A stretch of DNA of 64,000 bases from Hyphomonas jannaschiana VP2 (GTDB taxonomy: Bacteria; Pseudomonadota; Alphaproteobacteria; Caulobacterales; Hyphomonadaceae), in the NCBI RefSeq assembly GCF_000685215.1, contig NZ_ARYJ01000001.1:496001-560000 (forward strand), in the 5' to 3' direction. Position numbers and translations under genes: made by a program. A model generated the notes under the pieces. It was not told where the DNA came from and did no database searches. It saw only the letters and a list, made by a program, of their open reading frames with translations. Shown one piece after another: positions 45,446 to 53,038 of the stretch; position 1 is the first letter of the stretch, and each line of letters starts with the position of its first letter.

Positions 45446-46366
45446 TCATCCCTTCCCGATCTCGGCGAGATCATACGGCGTGGACTGATAGACCTGGTTT
45501 ACCCAATTGCCAAACAGGAGGTGCGCGTGGCTGCGCCAGCGGTTCAGCGGCTTGCGGGTCGGGTCGTCGTCCGGGAAGTAATTGTGCGGAATGTCGATGT
45601 CGCTTCCGGCGGCCACATCGCGCTCGTATTCTTCCTTCAGGGAGAACGAGTCATATTCCACATGGTTGAACATGAAGACGCTGCGGCTCGGCGCATGTTC
45701 CAGAAGGCTCGGCCCGGTGGCCGGGCAATCGACCAGCAGGTCCAGTTCCGGCCGGGCGAGCACATCTTCGGCATGCACTTCCGTCCAGCGGGAGACCGGG
45801 ATCAGGAAGTCGTCCGAAAAGCCGTTGAGGTAAGGCGAGGCCGGCGCAAGATTACGCTGGCGGTAGACGCCGAAAGCCTTCTTCGCCAGCTGGTATTTCG
45901 GCAGCTTGTGGAAGTACCAGGCCGCCGCCATCGCGCCCCAGCAGATGAACAGGTTCGAATGCACATTCGTCCGTGTCCAGTTGAAGATCTGCGTCAGCTC
46001 ATCCCAATAGGTAACGTCTTCGAAATCCAGCTGCTCGACCGGCGCGCCGGTGACGATGAAGCCGTCGAACTTGCGGTCTGCCACTTCCTCCCAGGTTTCA
46101 TAGAAGCTGATCAGATGATCTGCAGAGGTATTCTTCGGCGTGTGATTGCCGATGCGGATCAGCGACAATTCCACCTGCAGCGGCGATGCCCCGAGCAGGC
46201 GCGCGATCTGCGTCTCCGTGCGGATCTTGTTCGGCATCAGGTTCAGGAGGCCGATCTGCAGCGGGCGGATGTCCTGCCGCGCCGCCTCTGACGCACGCAT
46301 CACCGCCACGCCTTCTTTGAGGAGGGTCTCACGGGCAGGCAGGGCATCAGGAATCTTGATCGGCAC
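45446..46366 (-). CDS. metA: Homoserine O-acyltransferase (MetA)
   Basis: 306 residues with [22 protein letters not shown], the catalytic Cys in [14 protein letters not shown], and the His-Glu pair in the second half (FNHVEYDS). MetA activates homoserine with succinyl- or acetyl-CoA for methionine synthesis; which acyl donor cannot be settled by eye. Start codon is GTG at 46366, within a weak ribosome-binding context. Its leader holds a SAM-II riboswitch with a possible attenuator, so expression should fall when SAM is plentiful. Confidence 0.95.
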   Translation of the reverse strand: MPIKIPDALPARETLLKEGVAVMRASEAARQDIRPLQIGLLNLMPNKIRTETQIARLLGASPLQVELSLIRIGNHTPKNTSADHLISFYETWEEVADRKFDGFIVTGAPVEQLDFEDVTYWDELTQIFNWTRTNVHSNLFICWGAMAAAWYFHKLPKYQLAKKAFGVYRQRNLAPASPYLNGFSDDFLIPVSRWTEVHAEDVLARPELDLLVDCPATGPSLLEHAPSRSVFMFNHVEYDSFSLKEEYERDVAAGSDIDIPHNYFPDDDPTRKPLNRWRSHAHLLFGNWVNQVYQSTPYDLAEIGKG

Positions 46367-46414
46367 AGGGTTTACTCTCGCTTGGATCGGCCAGCTTAGG
46401 ACTTGAAAACAAGG

Positions 46415-46460
46415 AAAAAAGGGGGCGCGGAACGGGTCTATACTTCCTGCGCGCGGCCCT
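46415..46460 (-). terminator. Putative attenuator between SAM-II riboswitch and metA
   Basis: On the minus strand GGGC-c-GCG pairs with CGC-GCCC (7 bp, one bulge) and CC-TTTTTT follows. Its 5' arm starts at the very end of the riboswitch (CTAAAAGGG), so aptamer folding could govern it. Confidence 0.45.
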
Positions 46461-46512
46461 TTTAGCGACTTGTTTTACGTGGCTGCAAGCCGGCCGGCCA
46501 AATCACCACGAT
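46457..46512 (-). promoter_or_regulatory. SAM-II riboswitch (metA leader)
   Basis: The minus strand reads CGTGGTGATTTGGCCGG, CCGGCTTGCAGCCACG and TAAAACAAGTCGCTAAAAGG in succession, the conserved SAM-II core: P1 CGTGG/CCACG, the GATTTG loop, GCTTGCAGCC, and the AAGTCGCTAAA strand that forms the pseudoknot. The class is largely alphaproteobacterial and precedes met genes. It lies about 90 nt upstream of the metA start. Confidence 0.92.
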
Positions 46513-46574
46513 GATGCGCATGTAGCGCCGGATGCAGCGCGGGACAAGGCCTGCATTGCGTTGCCAGTGGAGAC

Positions 46575-47192
46575 ATGATCTATCTGCGGCCCGTGACCTC
46601 CATCCTGCTGATCAACGGCCACCAGCCTTTCCCGACCTCACCGGGCAGGCTGAACCAGGCCTTTTGCGACCGCGCGCAGGCGCATTTCGAGACGGGCGGC
46701 GCCACCGTCCGGCAGGTCCGCACCGCAGAGCCGTGGGATCTGGAGCGGGAAGTCGAAAACCAGCTCTGGGCAGATCTGATCTTCCTGCAGTTCCCGCTGA
46801 ACTCGATGGGCCTGCCCTGGTCGCTGAAACGCTACCTGGATGAAGTCTATACGGCCGGCATGGATGGCCGCCTCGCCCGCGGCGACGGACGCAGCCGGAA
46901 GGACCCGACGCGGCAGTACGGATCCGGCGGCAAACTTGAAGGCAAACGCTACATGTTGTCGGTGACGCTGAACGCGCCGAGAGAGGCGTTCGAGGACCCG
47001 GCCCAGACATTGTTCGCAGGCCGCAGCCTGGAGGAGCTGCTGGCCCCGGTGCATATCAATTTCGCCTTCTTCGCCTTGACGCCATTGCCGACCTTTGCCG
47101 CGCACGATGTCAGCAAGGCCCCGCAGATCGAGGATGATTTCGAACGCTTCGATGCGCACCTGAGGACACATGCTTCAGGCTTTGCACCTTAA
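46575..47192 (+). CDS. MdaB-type NAD(P)H:quinone oxidoreductase
   Basis: 205 residues of a flavodoxin-like quinone reductase. ILLINGHQPFPTSPGRLNQAF is the FAD-phosphate loop; FLQFPLNSMGLPWSLKRYLDEVYTAG is the MdaB/NQO core; YGSGGKLEGKRYMLSVTLNAP follows. It reduces quinones by two electrons, protecting against redox cycling. Start at 46575 is used; a GTG 18 nt later (VTSILL) is also possible. Confidence 0.87.
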   Translation: MIYLRPVTSILLINGHQPFPTSPGRLNQAFCDRAQAHFETGGATVRQVRTAEPWDLEREVENQLWADLIFLQFPLNSMGLPWSLKRYLDEVYTAGMDGRLARGDGRSRKDPTRQYGSGGKLEGKRYMLSVTLNAPREAFEDPAQTLFAGRSLEELLAPVHINFAFFALTPLPTFAAHDVSKAPQIEDDFERFDAHLRTHASGFAP

Positions 47193-47198
47193 GACGCT

Positions 47199-47651
47199 CT
47201 AACCGAGCGGGTGCACGAGATGCGGCAGGGTCCGGCCCGGGATGGAGCCGGATTCGGCGGTGCCGCTGCGGACGGCACCGAGGCCCTCATAGAAAGCGGC
47301 GGCGTCCGGGTCTGAATCGATCACCAGGTTCTTCGCGCCATTTTCCCGCGCGACGCGGCAGGCCCAGACATAGAGCAGCTTGCCCGTCCCCTCCCCCAGC
47401 CGGTCCGGATCCACGAACAGCTTCTCCAGCACCGCATCCTCGCCCTGTTTCGAGAGCTGCACGACCCCCGCAATGCCGCGCTTGTCTTCGGCCAGCATGA
47501 CGGCGTCTTCGGCCAGATCTTCCGGCGTCAGGGTGAGTTCCGCCTCAAAGGCCTTCAGCATGTCGCCGGAATAGCCCCAATGGGCCTTGGAGCGCAGGCA
47601 GAGGCCGGAGAGCGCGGCAAGTTCGCCGGATTTCGGTTCGCGCAGAATCAT
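47199..47651 (-). CDS. GNAT-family acetyltransferase
   Basis: 150 residues. VLEKLFVDPDRLGEGTGKLLYVWACRVARENGAKNLVI is the acetyl-CoA-binding motif A with R/Q-x-x-G-x-G/A reduced to RLGEGTG; SDPDAAAFYEGLGAVRSG is motif B. Substrate unknown. Start chosen at 47651 (MILREPK), because the longer frame overlaps the LexA box and the divergent polymerase gene. Confidence 0.82.
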   Translation of the reverse strand: MILREPKSGELAALSGLCLRSKAHWGYSGDMLKAFEAELTLTPEDLAEDAVMLAEDKRGIAGVVQLSKQGEDAVLEKLFVDPDRLGEGTGKLLYVWACRVARENGAKNLVIDSDPDAAAFYEGLGAVRSGTAESGSIPGRTLPHLVHPLG

Positions 47652-47702
47652 GGGGAGCCTCGCTTCCAAATGAACCGGCCGCTTGACTCCGGCGCACAAA
47701 AT

Positions 47703-47717
47703 GTTCTCTTTATGTTC
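47703..47717. promoter_or_regulatory. LexA box of the alphaproteobacterial type
   Basis: GTTC-TCTTTAT-GTTC, the GTTC-N7-GTTC direct repeat bound by alphaproteobacterial LexA. It lies 24 bp upstream of the Y-family polymerase start and 52 bp from the divergent GNAT start. Confidence 0.75.
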
Positions 47718-47741
47718 ACGTTCGTTTTCCGGGTCCGTCCG

Positions 47742-49007
47742 ATGCGCCTGCCGACTGAAATCGAGTCTCTGTATATCGACTTCGATGCCTTCTTCGCAAA
47801 TGCCGAAAAGCAATTGCGGCCGGAACTGCGCGGCCGGCCGGTGGGGGTGATCCCGCTGGAGTCCGAATATTCAGGCCTGATCGCCCGCTGTTACGAGGCG
47901 AAGGCCTACGGTATCCGGCGCGGCACATCGGTGCGGGAAGCCCGGGCACTGTGTCCCGGCATCGCCCTGCCGGTCGCCCGCCACGATGAGTATGTGAAAC
48001 TGCATCACAGGATCCTGGCGGAGCTGGACCGGCATGTGCCGGTGCGCAAGGTGTGGTCTGTGGACGAGATGGAGTGCGCGCTGATCGGCTCTGAACGGCG
48101 GCGGGGCGAGAACATCGCGCAGAGCATCCGCTGCGGCCTGAAAGAGGCCATCGGACCGTGGATGACGGCCTCCATCGGGCTTGCGCCGAACCAGTTCCTG
48201 GCCAAGGTCGCCGCAGAAATGAACAAGCCGGAAGGCCTGGTCGTGCTGCGCCCGGAAGACCTGCCCGGCCCGCTATTCGATCTGGATCTGCAGGACCTGC
48301 CCGGCATATCCGGCCGGATGCATACGCGCCTTGGCAAGGCCGGAGTGTTCACGGTGGAGCAGTTGTGGAACCTGTCCCCCAAACAGGCCCGCGCCATCTG
48401 GAATAGTGTGGAAGGCGAGCGGATGTGGGCACAGCTGCACGGCTATGCCGTCTCCCGGCCGGAAACGGAGCGACGCATGTTCGGACACGGACGGGTTCTC
48501 TCCGGAGAATGGCGGCAACCGGACAAGGCTCGCGGCTGCCTGCGCCTGCTGACGGCGAAGGCGGCCCGGCGTCTGCGCCGCGAGAATTATCTCGCTCGCG
48601 CCATTCATGTGTCCATCGGCGCACAGGACGGCCGACGGTGGAGCGGCGATGCCAGCTTCTCCCCGGCCCGGGACGATCACACTTTCCTGCAGCATACCTC
48701 CGTCCTGTTCGATGCCGGGATGGAAGCACTGGGCTCACGGCACCTATCGAAAGTTTCAGTCTTCCTGCACCAGATCAGCCGGCCGGGTGAAACCAGCGGC
48801 GACCTGTTCGAACAGGCAAGCTGCGCAACGGAACGCGCCCGCTGGGAACGGGTGACGGATGCAATGGATGCGCTGAATGCCCGCAACGGCGCCTGCGTCG
48901 TCTCACTCGGCCCGCGCAAGGAGCCGCCCGGTGGCTATGCCGGGGCAAAAATTGCCTTTGGCCGTGTGCCGGATCTGAATGATTTCCTGACCGCCCCGGC
49001 AGACTGA
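47742..49007 (+). CDS. Y-family DNA polymerase (DinB/Pol IV-like)
   Basis: 421 residues. YIDFDAFFANAEKQLRPELRGRPVGVIP holds the first catalytic Asp and steric-gate Phe; ARCYEAKAYGIRRGT, the finger region; VWSVDEMECAL keeps the second Asp-Glu pair but departs from the usual S-I-D-E-A/C; SIGLAPNQFLAKVAAEMNKPEG ends the palm. The HhH thumb (LPGISGRMHTRLGKAGV) and a divergent little finger follow. No C-terminal beta-clamp motif is obvious. It is error-prone lesion bypass polymerase under SOS control. Start at 47742 follows the LexA box; an in-frame ATG at 47712 lies inside the box and is rejected. Confidence 0.85.
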   Translation: MRLPTEIESLYIDFDAFFANAEKQLRPELRGRPVGVIPLESEYSGLIARCYEAKAYGIRRGTSVREARALCPGIALPVARHDEYVKLHHRILAELDRHVPVRKVWSVDEMECALIGSERRRGENIAQSIRCGLKEAIGPWMTASIGLAPNQFLAKVAAEMNKPEGLVVLRPEDLPGPLFDLDLQDLPGISGRMHTRLGKAGVFTVEQLWNLSPKQARAIWNSVEGERMWAQLHGYAVSRPETERRMFGHGRVLSGEWRQPDKARGCLRLLTAKAARRLRRENYLARAIHVSIGAQDGRRWSGDASFSPARDDHTFLQHTSVLFDAGMEALGSRHLSKVSVFLHQISRPGETSGDLFEQASCATERARWERVTDAMDALNARNGACVVSLGPRKEPPGGYAGAKIAFGRVPDLNDFLTAPAD

Positions 49008-49071
49008 CGCAAGGCAAGGGCTTGCAGGCCGGGCCGATCCCGCCTTCTCTGCCCCTCAGGAGGAAACAATC

Positions 49072-50010
49072 ATGAGCGCCAAGCCCGTCCCGACCCGCAT
49101 CACCGACATGCTCGGTATCGAAAAGCCGATCATCCAGGCCGCCATGGGCTGGATTGCCCGGTCGCAATTGTCGTCTGCCGTCTCGAATGCCGGAGGCATG
49201 GGCATCATCGAAACCTCTTCCGGCGAACTGGATGCCGTGCGGGAAGAGATCAAGAAGATGAAAACGCTGACGGACAAGCCGTTCGGCGTGAACGTGGCAC
49301 AGGCTTTCGTGCGCGATCCGGACATTATCCAGTTCGTGATCGACCAGGGGATCAAATTCGTCACCACATCCGCCGGGGACCCGATGAAGTATACCGGCAT
49401 GCTGAAAGAAGCAGGCCTCACCGTCTTCCACGTCGTGCCGTCGCTGCAGGGCGCGATGCGCGCGATTGAGGCGGGCGTCGACGGCCTGATCGTGGAGGGG
49501 GGCGAAGGCGGCGGATTCAAGAACCCGAAGGATGTGGCCTCCATGGTGCTGATCCCGCAAGTCTGCGAAGCGGTGGACGTGCCGGTGGTCGCTGCTGGCG
49601 GCATCATGGATGGGCGAACCATGGCGGCGGCCTTCTGCCTTGGTGCCGAAGGGGTGCTGATGGGCACGCGCATTCTCTCCTCCGCAGAGAGCCCGGTGCA
49701 CCAGAACTGGAAGGACGCGATTGTCGGCGCGGATTCCACCGACACTGTGTTCCTCAACCGCTCAGGCCCCGGCCCTGCCCTGCGCGCCTTGCGCACGGAA
49801 CGGACGGACCGCATCCAGAAGGAAGGCGTAGAGAATATCTTCGGAGAGTTTGCCGGCACGCAGGACGTCTATTTCGGCGGAAACCTTGAAGCCGGCATCG
49901 CCCTGACCGGTCAGGTCGCCGGCCGCATCAAGGAGGTGAAGCCCATCGCGCAGATCTTCGAGGAAACGATCGAGGAATATCACCGCGTGGTGTCAGGGCT
50001 TCCCCGTTAG
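49072..50010 (+). CDS. Nitronate monooxygenase family protein
   Basis: 312 residues of the NMO/2-nitropropane dioxygenase TIM barrel. IEKPIIQAAMGWIA, LSSAVSNAGGMGIIETSS, VDGLIVEGGEGGGFKNPKD and VPVVAAGGIMDGRTMAAAFCLGAEGVLMGTRIL hold the FMN-phosphate glycines. The catalytic His usually found in an AGGHR-type loop is replaced by GEGGGF, so true nitronate oxidation is doubtful; enoyl reductase-like or quinone reductase roles are alternatives. AGGAGG before the ATG. Confidence 0.85.
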   Translation: MSAKPVPTRITDMLGIEKPIIQAAMGWIARSQLSSAVSNAGGMGIIETSSGELDAVREEIKKMKTLTDKPFGVNVAQAFVRDPDIIQFVIDQGIKFVTTSAGDPMKYTGMLKEAGLTVFHVVPSLQGAMRAIEAGVDGLIVEGGEGGGFKNPKDVASMVLIPQVCEAVDVPVVAAGGIMDGRTMAAAFCLGAEGVLMGTRILSSAESPVHQNWKDAIVGADSTDTVFLNRSGPGPALRALRTERTDRIQKEGVENIFGEFAGTQDVYFGGNLEAGIALTGQVAGRIKEVKPIAQIFEETIEEYHRVVSGLPR

Positions 50011-50018
50011 CAGGTGGA

Positions 50019-50564
50019 TCAGGGCGCCTGCAGGTCGCTGACCCAGTGGATCTCCGGATCCTCCAGCGAATGCATGCCCTTCAGCTCAAAGACGTTCTTG
50101 TAGCCATAACCATAGAGATTGATGAAGGTCGGCACGTTGAGGGCCAGCGGCGCGCTTTTCAGCATCACTGGCGCCACATCGTCTTCGAAATTGTTATTGC
50201 AATAGATCAGGATGCGCGTGTCCTTTGACGGGATCGCGGCCGCGAGCTTCTCTTCGGTGAAGTCGGAGAAGTTCACATTGATCGCGCCTTCGATATGGCC
50301 CATCGCAAAGGCTTCGGCGCTGCGGGAATCGAGAATGATCGTGCCGGGCTCGGCCTTCATCTCGTTGAACTCGATCAGGGGAACAAGATGCTGCTGGCGA
50401 TAGGCAGCCACTTCTTCAGAGACACCGAGGAAGCCGTCATAATCGATGAAAGAATCCCGCTCCTGCGCATTCGCCGCCAGGCCGCAGCCGATGAATGTCG
50501 CAATGGTCAGAATGCCAATCAGCGCATTCCGTATACGGCGATTCTGTTCACTTCCTGCGCTCAC
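50019..50564 (-). CDS. Exported rhodanese-like protein
   Basis: 181 residues from the GTG at 50564 (AAGGGAG 7 nt upstream). An N-terminal helix (ALIGILTIATFIGCGLAANA) serves as signal or anchor. The rhodanese domain has ILDSRSAEAFAMGHIEGAINVNFSDF and the active loop RILIYCNNNFEDD, where Cys is present but the usual R/G at the loop end is replaced by acidic residues. Periplasmic sulfur transfer is possible; substrate unknown. Confidence 0.8.
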   Translation of the reverse strand: MSAGSEQNRRIRNALIGILTIATFIGCGLAANAQERDSFIDYDGFLGVSEEVAAYRQQHLVPLIEFNEMKAEPGTIILDSRSAEAFAMGHIEGAINVNFSDFTEEKLAAAIPSKDTRILIYCNNNFEDDVAPVMLKSAPLALNVPTFINLYGYGYKNVFELKGMHSLEDPEIHWVSDLQAP

Positions 50565-50657
50565 GGCGCGTCTCCCTTGTCTGCTTGCCCCTAACATCGC
50601 GCGCAATTGCGGCAGGATCAAGGGCAGCAGATGCCGGCAATACGGAGTTTACAACCT

Positions 50658-51557
50658 TCAGGCGCGCGGATGGGCGGCGGCGTGCACTTCCCGCAGACGG
50701 CTCGCATCGACACCGGTATAGACCTGCGTGGTGGAGAGCGAGGCGTGGCCGAGCAGCGTCTGGATGGCGCGAAGGTCTGCCCCGGCCGCCAGAAGATGCG
50801 TCGCAAAGGCATGGCGCAAGGCGTGCGGCGTTGCCGTGTCCGGCAGCCCGAGCAGGCCGCGCAGGCGCTGGACAAGTCCCTGGATCAGGCGCGGGTTCAA
50901 CGCCCCGCCCTTTGCGCCCCGGAACAGGGGTTGCGTGCGGGTCAGTGCATAGGGGCATTGTTCCGCATAGAAATTGATGGCGTCGCGCACAGCCGGGATC
51001 AGCGGCACGATCCGCACCTTTCCACCCTTACCCGTGATGCGCAGGCGTTCAGGTGCGGGGACATCCGCGCCGGTCAGGCTCAGCGCTTCGGAGATACGAA
51101 GGCCTGCCCCATAGAGGAGCGACAGCACGGCCGCATCGCGGGCATTGATCCAGGGCGCAACATCCGGATCGTCGGCCGCTTCATCGATCATGTCCTTCGC
51201 CGCTTCGGCGGAAACCGGCCGCGGCAGGCGTTTCGGGCGCTTCGGCCCCTGCAGGTACGCCACCTCCGCATTCTCGATGTCAAAGGCCCGGTTCAGCCAG
51301 CGATACAGCGCCTTGATGGACGAGAGCAGCCGCGCGACCGAAGCGTCAGATAGGCCATCCCGCCGGCGCTGGGCAATATGGGCGCGGATGTCGCGCGCCT
51401 TCAGCTCTCCCAGCAGCTTCGGCGTCGGCTCCTCGCCCATATGATGGCGCAGGAAGTTAAAAAATTCCGCCAGATCAGAGCGGTAGGCCTCCACCGTCTT
51501 GGCGGCCATGCGGCGCTCATGGGAAAGGTATTCGACAAAGGCAGGCAGCGTTTCCAT
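50658..51557 (-). CDS. xerC: Tyrosine recombinase XerC
   Basis: 299 residues. The catalytic set is complete: Arg in YGAGLRISEALSL, Lys in GKGGKVRIVPL, H-x-x-R in HALRHAFATHLL, His in LLGHASLSTTQ and the nucleophile Tyr in VYTGVD. The SAM-like N-terminal core-binding domain starts FVEYLSHERRMAAKTVEAYRSDL. With XerD it resolves chromosome dimers at dif. Size and context indicate the housekeeping enzyme, not a phage integrase. Confidence 0.93.
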   Translation of the reverse strand: METLPAFVEYLSHERRMAAKTVEAYRSDLAEFFNFLRHHMGEEPTPKLLGELKARDIRAHIAQRRRDGLSDASVARLLSSIKALYRWLNRAFDIENAEVAYLQGPKRPKRLPRPVSAEAAKDMIDEAADDPDVAPWINARDAAVLSLLYGAGLRISEALSLTGADVPAPERLRITGKGGKVRIVPLIPAVRDAINFYAEQCPYALTRTQPLFRGAKGGALNPRLIQGLVQRLRGLLGLPDTATPHALRHAFATHLLAAGADLRAIQTLLGHASLSTTQVYTGVDASRLREVHAAAHPRA

Positions 51558-51605
51558 CCCGCCAGTCTCTCAGACCCGGCTTAAGGAGAAGTTGTCAGCC
51601 GCGTC

Positions 51606-52055
51606 TCAGGGCTCGTTGCCTTCCCAGTCGACGATCCAGTCTTCCGGGTCTTCGTCGAAGACGGTGTCTTCGGACACGGTCCGCCCCCGGATGGAATTGC
51701 CGGTTGTGTGGACACGGTTGCGGTCTCCGCAGACGAGATAGTGCCAGTCCGGCAGGTCCTTGCCTTCCAGCACGAGGCGGTAGGCACAGGTGCGCGGCAT
51801 CCATTTGATTTCGGCCACGTTTTGCGGCGTCAGGATCACGCAATCCTCGACAATCTTCTTGCGGTTTTCGTAGTCCATGCAGGCACAGGCCTGCCCGTCG
51901 AGCAGGCGGCAGTGCAGCTTTGTGTAGGCAATCTCGCCGGTGTCTTCATCTTCCAGCTTCAGCAGGCAGCATTTGGCGCAGCCGTCGCAAAGCGACTCCC
52001 ACTCGTCCCGCGTCATCTGTTCGAGCGTTTTCTGTTTCCAGAACGGGGCCGTCAT
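51606..52055 (-). CDS. YcgN-family cysteine-cluster protein (UPF0260)
   Basis: 149 residues. [27 protein letters not shown] is the N-terminal cysteine cluster; more cysteines are in [24 protein letters not shown] and PRTCAYRL, as in the YkgJ/YcgN metal-binding family. Function unknown. It starts within the stop of the GNAT gene before it (ATGA). Confidence 0.9.
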   Translation of the reverse strand: MTAPFWKQKTLEQMTRDEWESLCDGCAKCCLLKLEDEDTGEIAYTKLHCRLLDGQACACMDYENRKKIVEDCVILTPQNVAEIKWMPRTCAYRLVLEGKDLPDWHYLVCGDRNRVHTTGNSIRGRTVSEDTVFDEDPEDWIVDWEGNEP

Positions 52056-52327
52056 GCCTGAACGGCCGACCATTCGGGCGTTTTCTCGATCAGGGCGCTG
52101 GCGAACCAGCAGCTGGACGAGACCATCTCGCCGCTGGCGATGACATCCGCCATCACGGTTTCAACAAGGCGCTTGCCAAGGCCGCGCCCGCCCAGTGGGC
52201 CCGGCACGATCGTGTGCGTGATATGGACCTGTCCGTCGCGCGGGCGCTCATAGGTGAGATAGGCTTCGATGCCATTCTCGAAATACGAATAGCGCATCCG
52301 GTTCGGGTCGTGGGTAATCTCGCTCAT
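52052..52327 (-). CDS. NATD1-like small GNAT protein, second copy
   Basis: 91 residues, the minimal GNAT of the YjdJ/NATD1 type: [51 protein letters not shown]. The G-x-G-x-G-K acetyl-CoA loop and the final CxF-x5-hydrophobic-ending are typical, and the substrate is unknown. It is coupled by ATGA to both neighbours. It is a paralogue of the preceding gene. Confidence 0.85.
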   Translation of the reverse strand: MSEITHDPNRMRYSYFENGIEAYLTYERPRDGQVHITHTIVPGPLGGRGLGKRLVETVMADVIASGEMVSSSCWFASALIEKTPEWSAVQA

Positions 52328-52611
52328 GCCAGAACGTCCTGCCATTCCTTGTGTTTCTCAATCTGCGCCTTCGCAAAGGGGCAGAGGGGGATGATCTTCA
52401 GGCCTGCCGCGCGGGCGTCTTCGACGGCGCGCTGCACCAGTGCCACGCCAACCCCACGCCCGCCAAGCGCTTTCGGCACGCCGGTGTGATCAATAATGAT
52501 GCGGGAAGTGCCGGCTTTCGAATAGGTCATCTCGGCTTCATGGCCGTCGACGACGGTCACATACCGCCCGCCGGTCTCGCCATCTTCCTGGCGGATCTCG
52601 AAAGTCTCCAT
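52324..52611 (-). CDS. NATD1-like small GNAT protein, first copy
   Basis: 95 residues: MTYSKAGTSRIIIDHTGVPKALGGRGVGVALVQRAVEDARAAGLKIIPLCPFAKAQIEKHKEW. This is the YjdJ/NATD1 pattern with CPFAKAQIEKH at the end. It heads a three-gene run with ATGA overlaps. The two tandem copies share fold, length and order of motifs but differ in surface residues, suggesting old duplication. Confidence 0.87.
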   Translation of the reverse strand: METFEIRQEDGETGGRYVTVVDGHEAEMTYSKAGTSRIIIDHTGVPKALGGRGVGVALVQRAVEDARAAGLKIIPLCPFAKAQIEKHKEWQDVLA

Positions 52612-52713
52612 GGCTCGCTCCTGCTGCGTCTCCCCTATCTGGGCGGCGAAAACCTTCCGTGCAAGCGAAAGCCGCCCGGAGTTACCGGACGGCTTGCTTG
52701 AAAGCGGATTGGC

Positions 52714-52890
52714 TTAGGAAACCTTTTTCACAGCATCCTTCGCATCGCCGACTTTCTCGCGGACTTCGCCTTCGGCCTTGTCCATTTTGCCCTTCATTTC
52801 CAGGCTCTTGTCGCCGACGGCCTTGCCGGTGGCTTCCTTCAGCGTACCCTCGGCCTTCTTGGTGGCGCTTTTCACATGTTCCTTGTCCAT
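52714..52890 (-). CDS. CsbD-family stress protein
   Basis: 58 residues, nearly all Lys, Glu, Asp, Gly and Ala: KSATKKAEGTLKEATGKAVGDKSLEMKGKMDKAEGEVREKVGDAKDAVKKV, a clear CsbD family protein. The role is unknown but the genes are stress-induced in many bacteria. AAAGGAG lies 8 nt upstream of the ATG at 52890; the upstream frame is discarded. A near-consensus EcfG promoter precedes it. Confidence 0.88.
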   Translation of the reverse strand: MDKEHVKSATKKAEGTLKEATGKAVGDKSLEMKGKMDKAEGEVREKVGDAKDAVKKVS

Positions 52891-52934
52891 AATGCGTCTC
52901 CTTTTCTGTGCCGCTTTTGTGCGGTCACTCAATC

Positions 52935-52959
52935 AACGTGCGACTGCGAGGAAAGGTCC
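52935..52959 (-). promoter_or_regulatory. EcfG-type promoter of the CsbD gene
   Basis: On the minus strand GGACC, 16 nt, then CGTT: one mismatch to GGAAC-N16-CGTT. It lies about 45 nt upstream of the start. Confidence 0.6.
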
Positions 52960-53038
52960 GAACTTTCTGAAATAGTTTGCCGGATGCGTGATCTCGCCCT
53001 CTGTTCAATACGCGCGCGCGAGGCTAGGCCACCTGCCC

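Noticed and set aside
47712..47741. Upstream ATG extending the Y-family polymerase by ten residues
   Set aside because: It lies inside the LexA box and has no ribosome-binding site.
50658..51557. Tyrosine recombinase as a sign of an integrated element
   Set aside because: It has XerC length and context and no attachment repeats or phage genes nearby.
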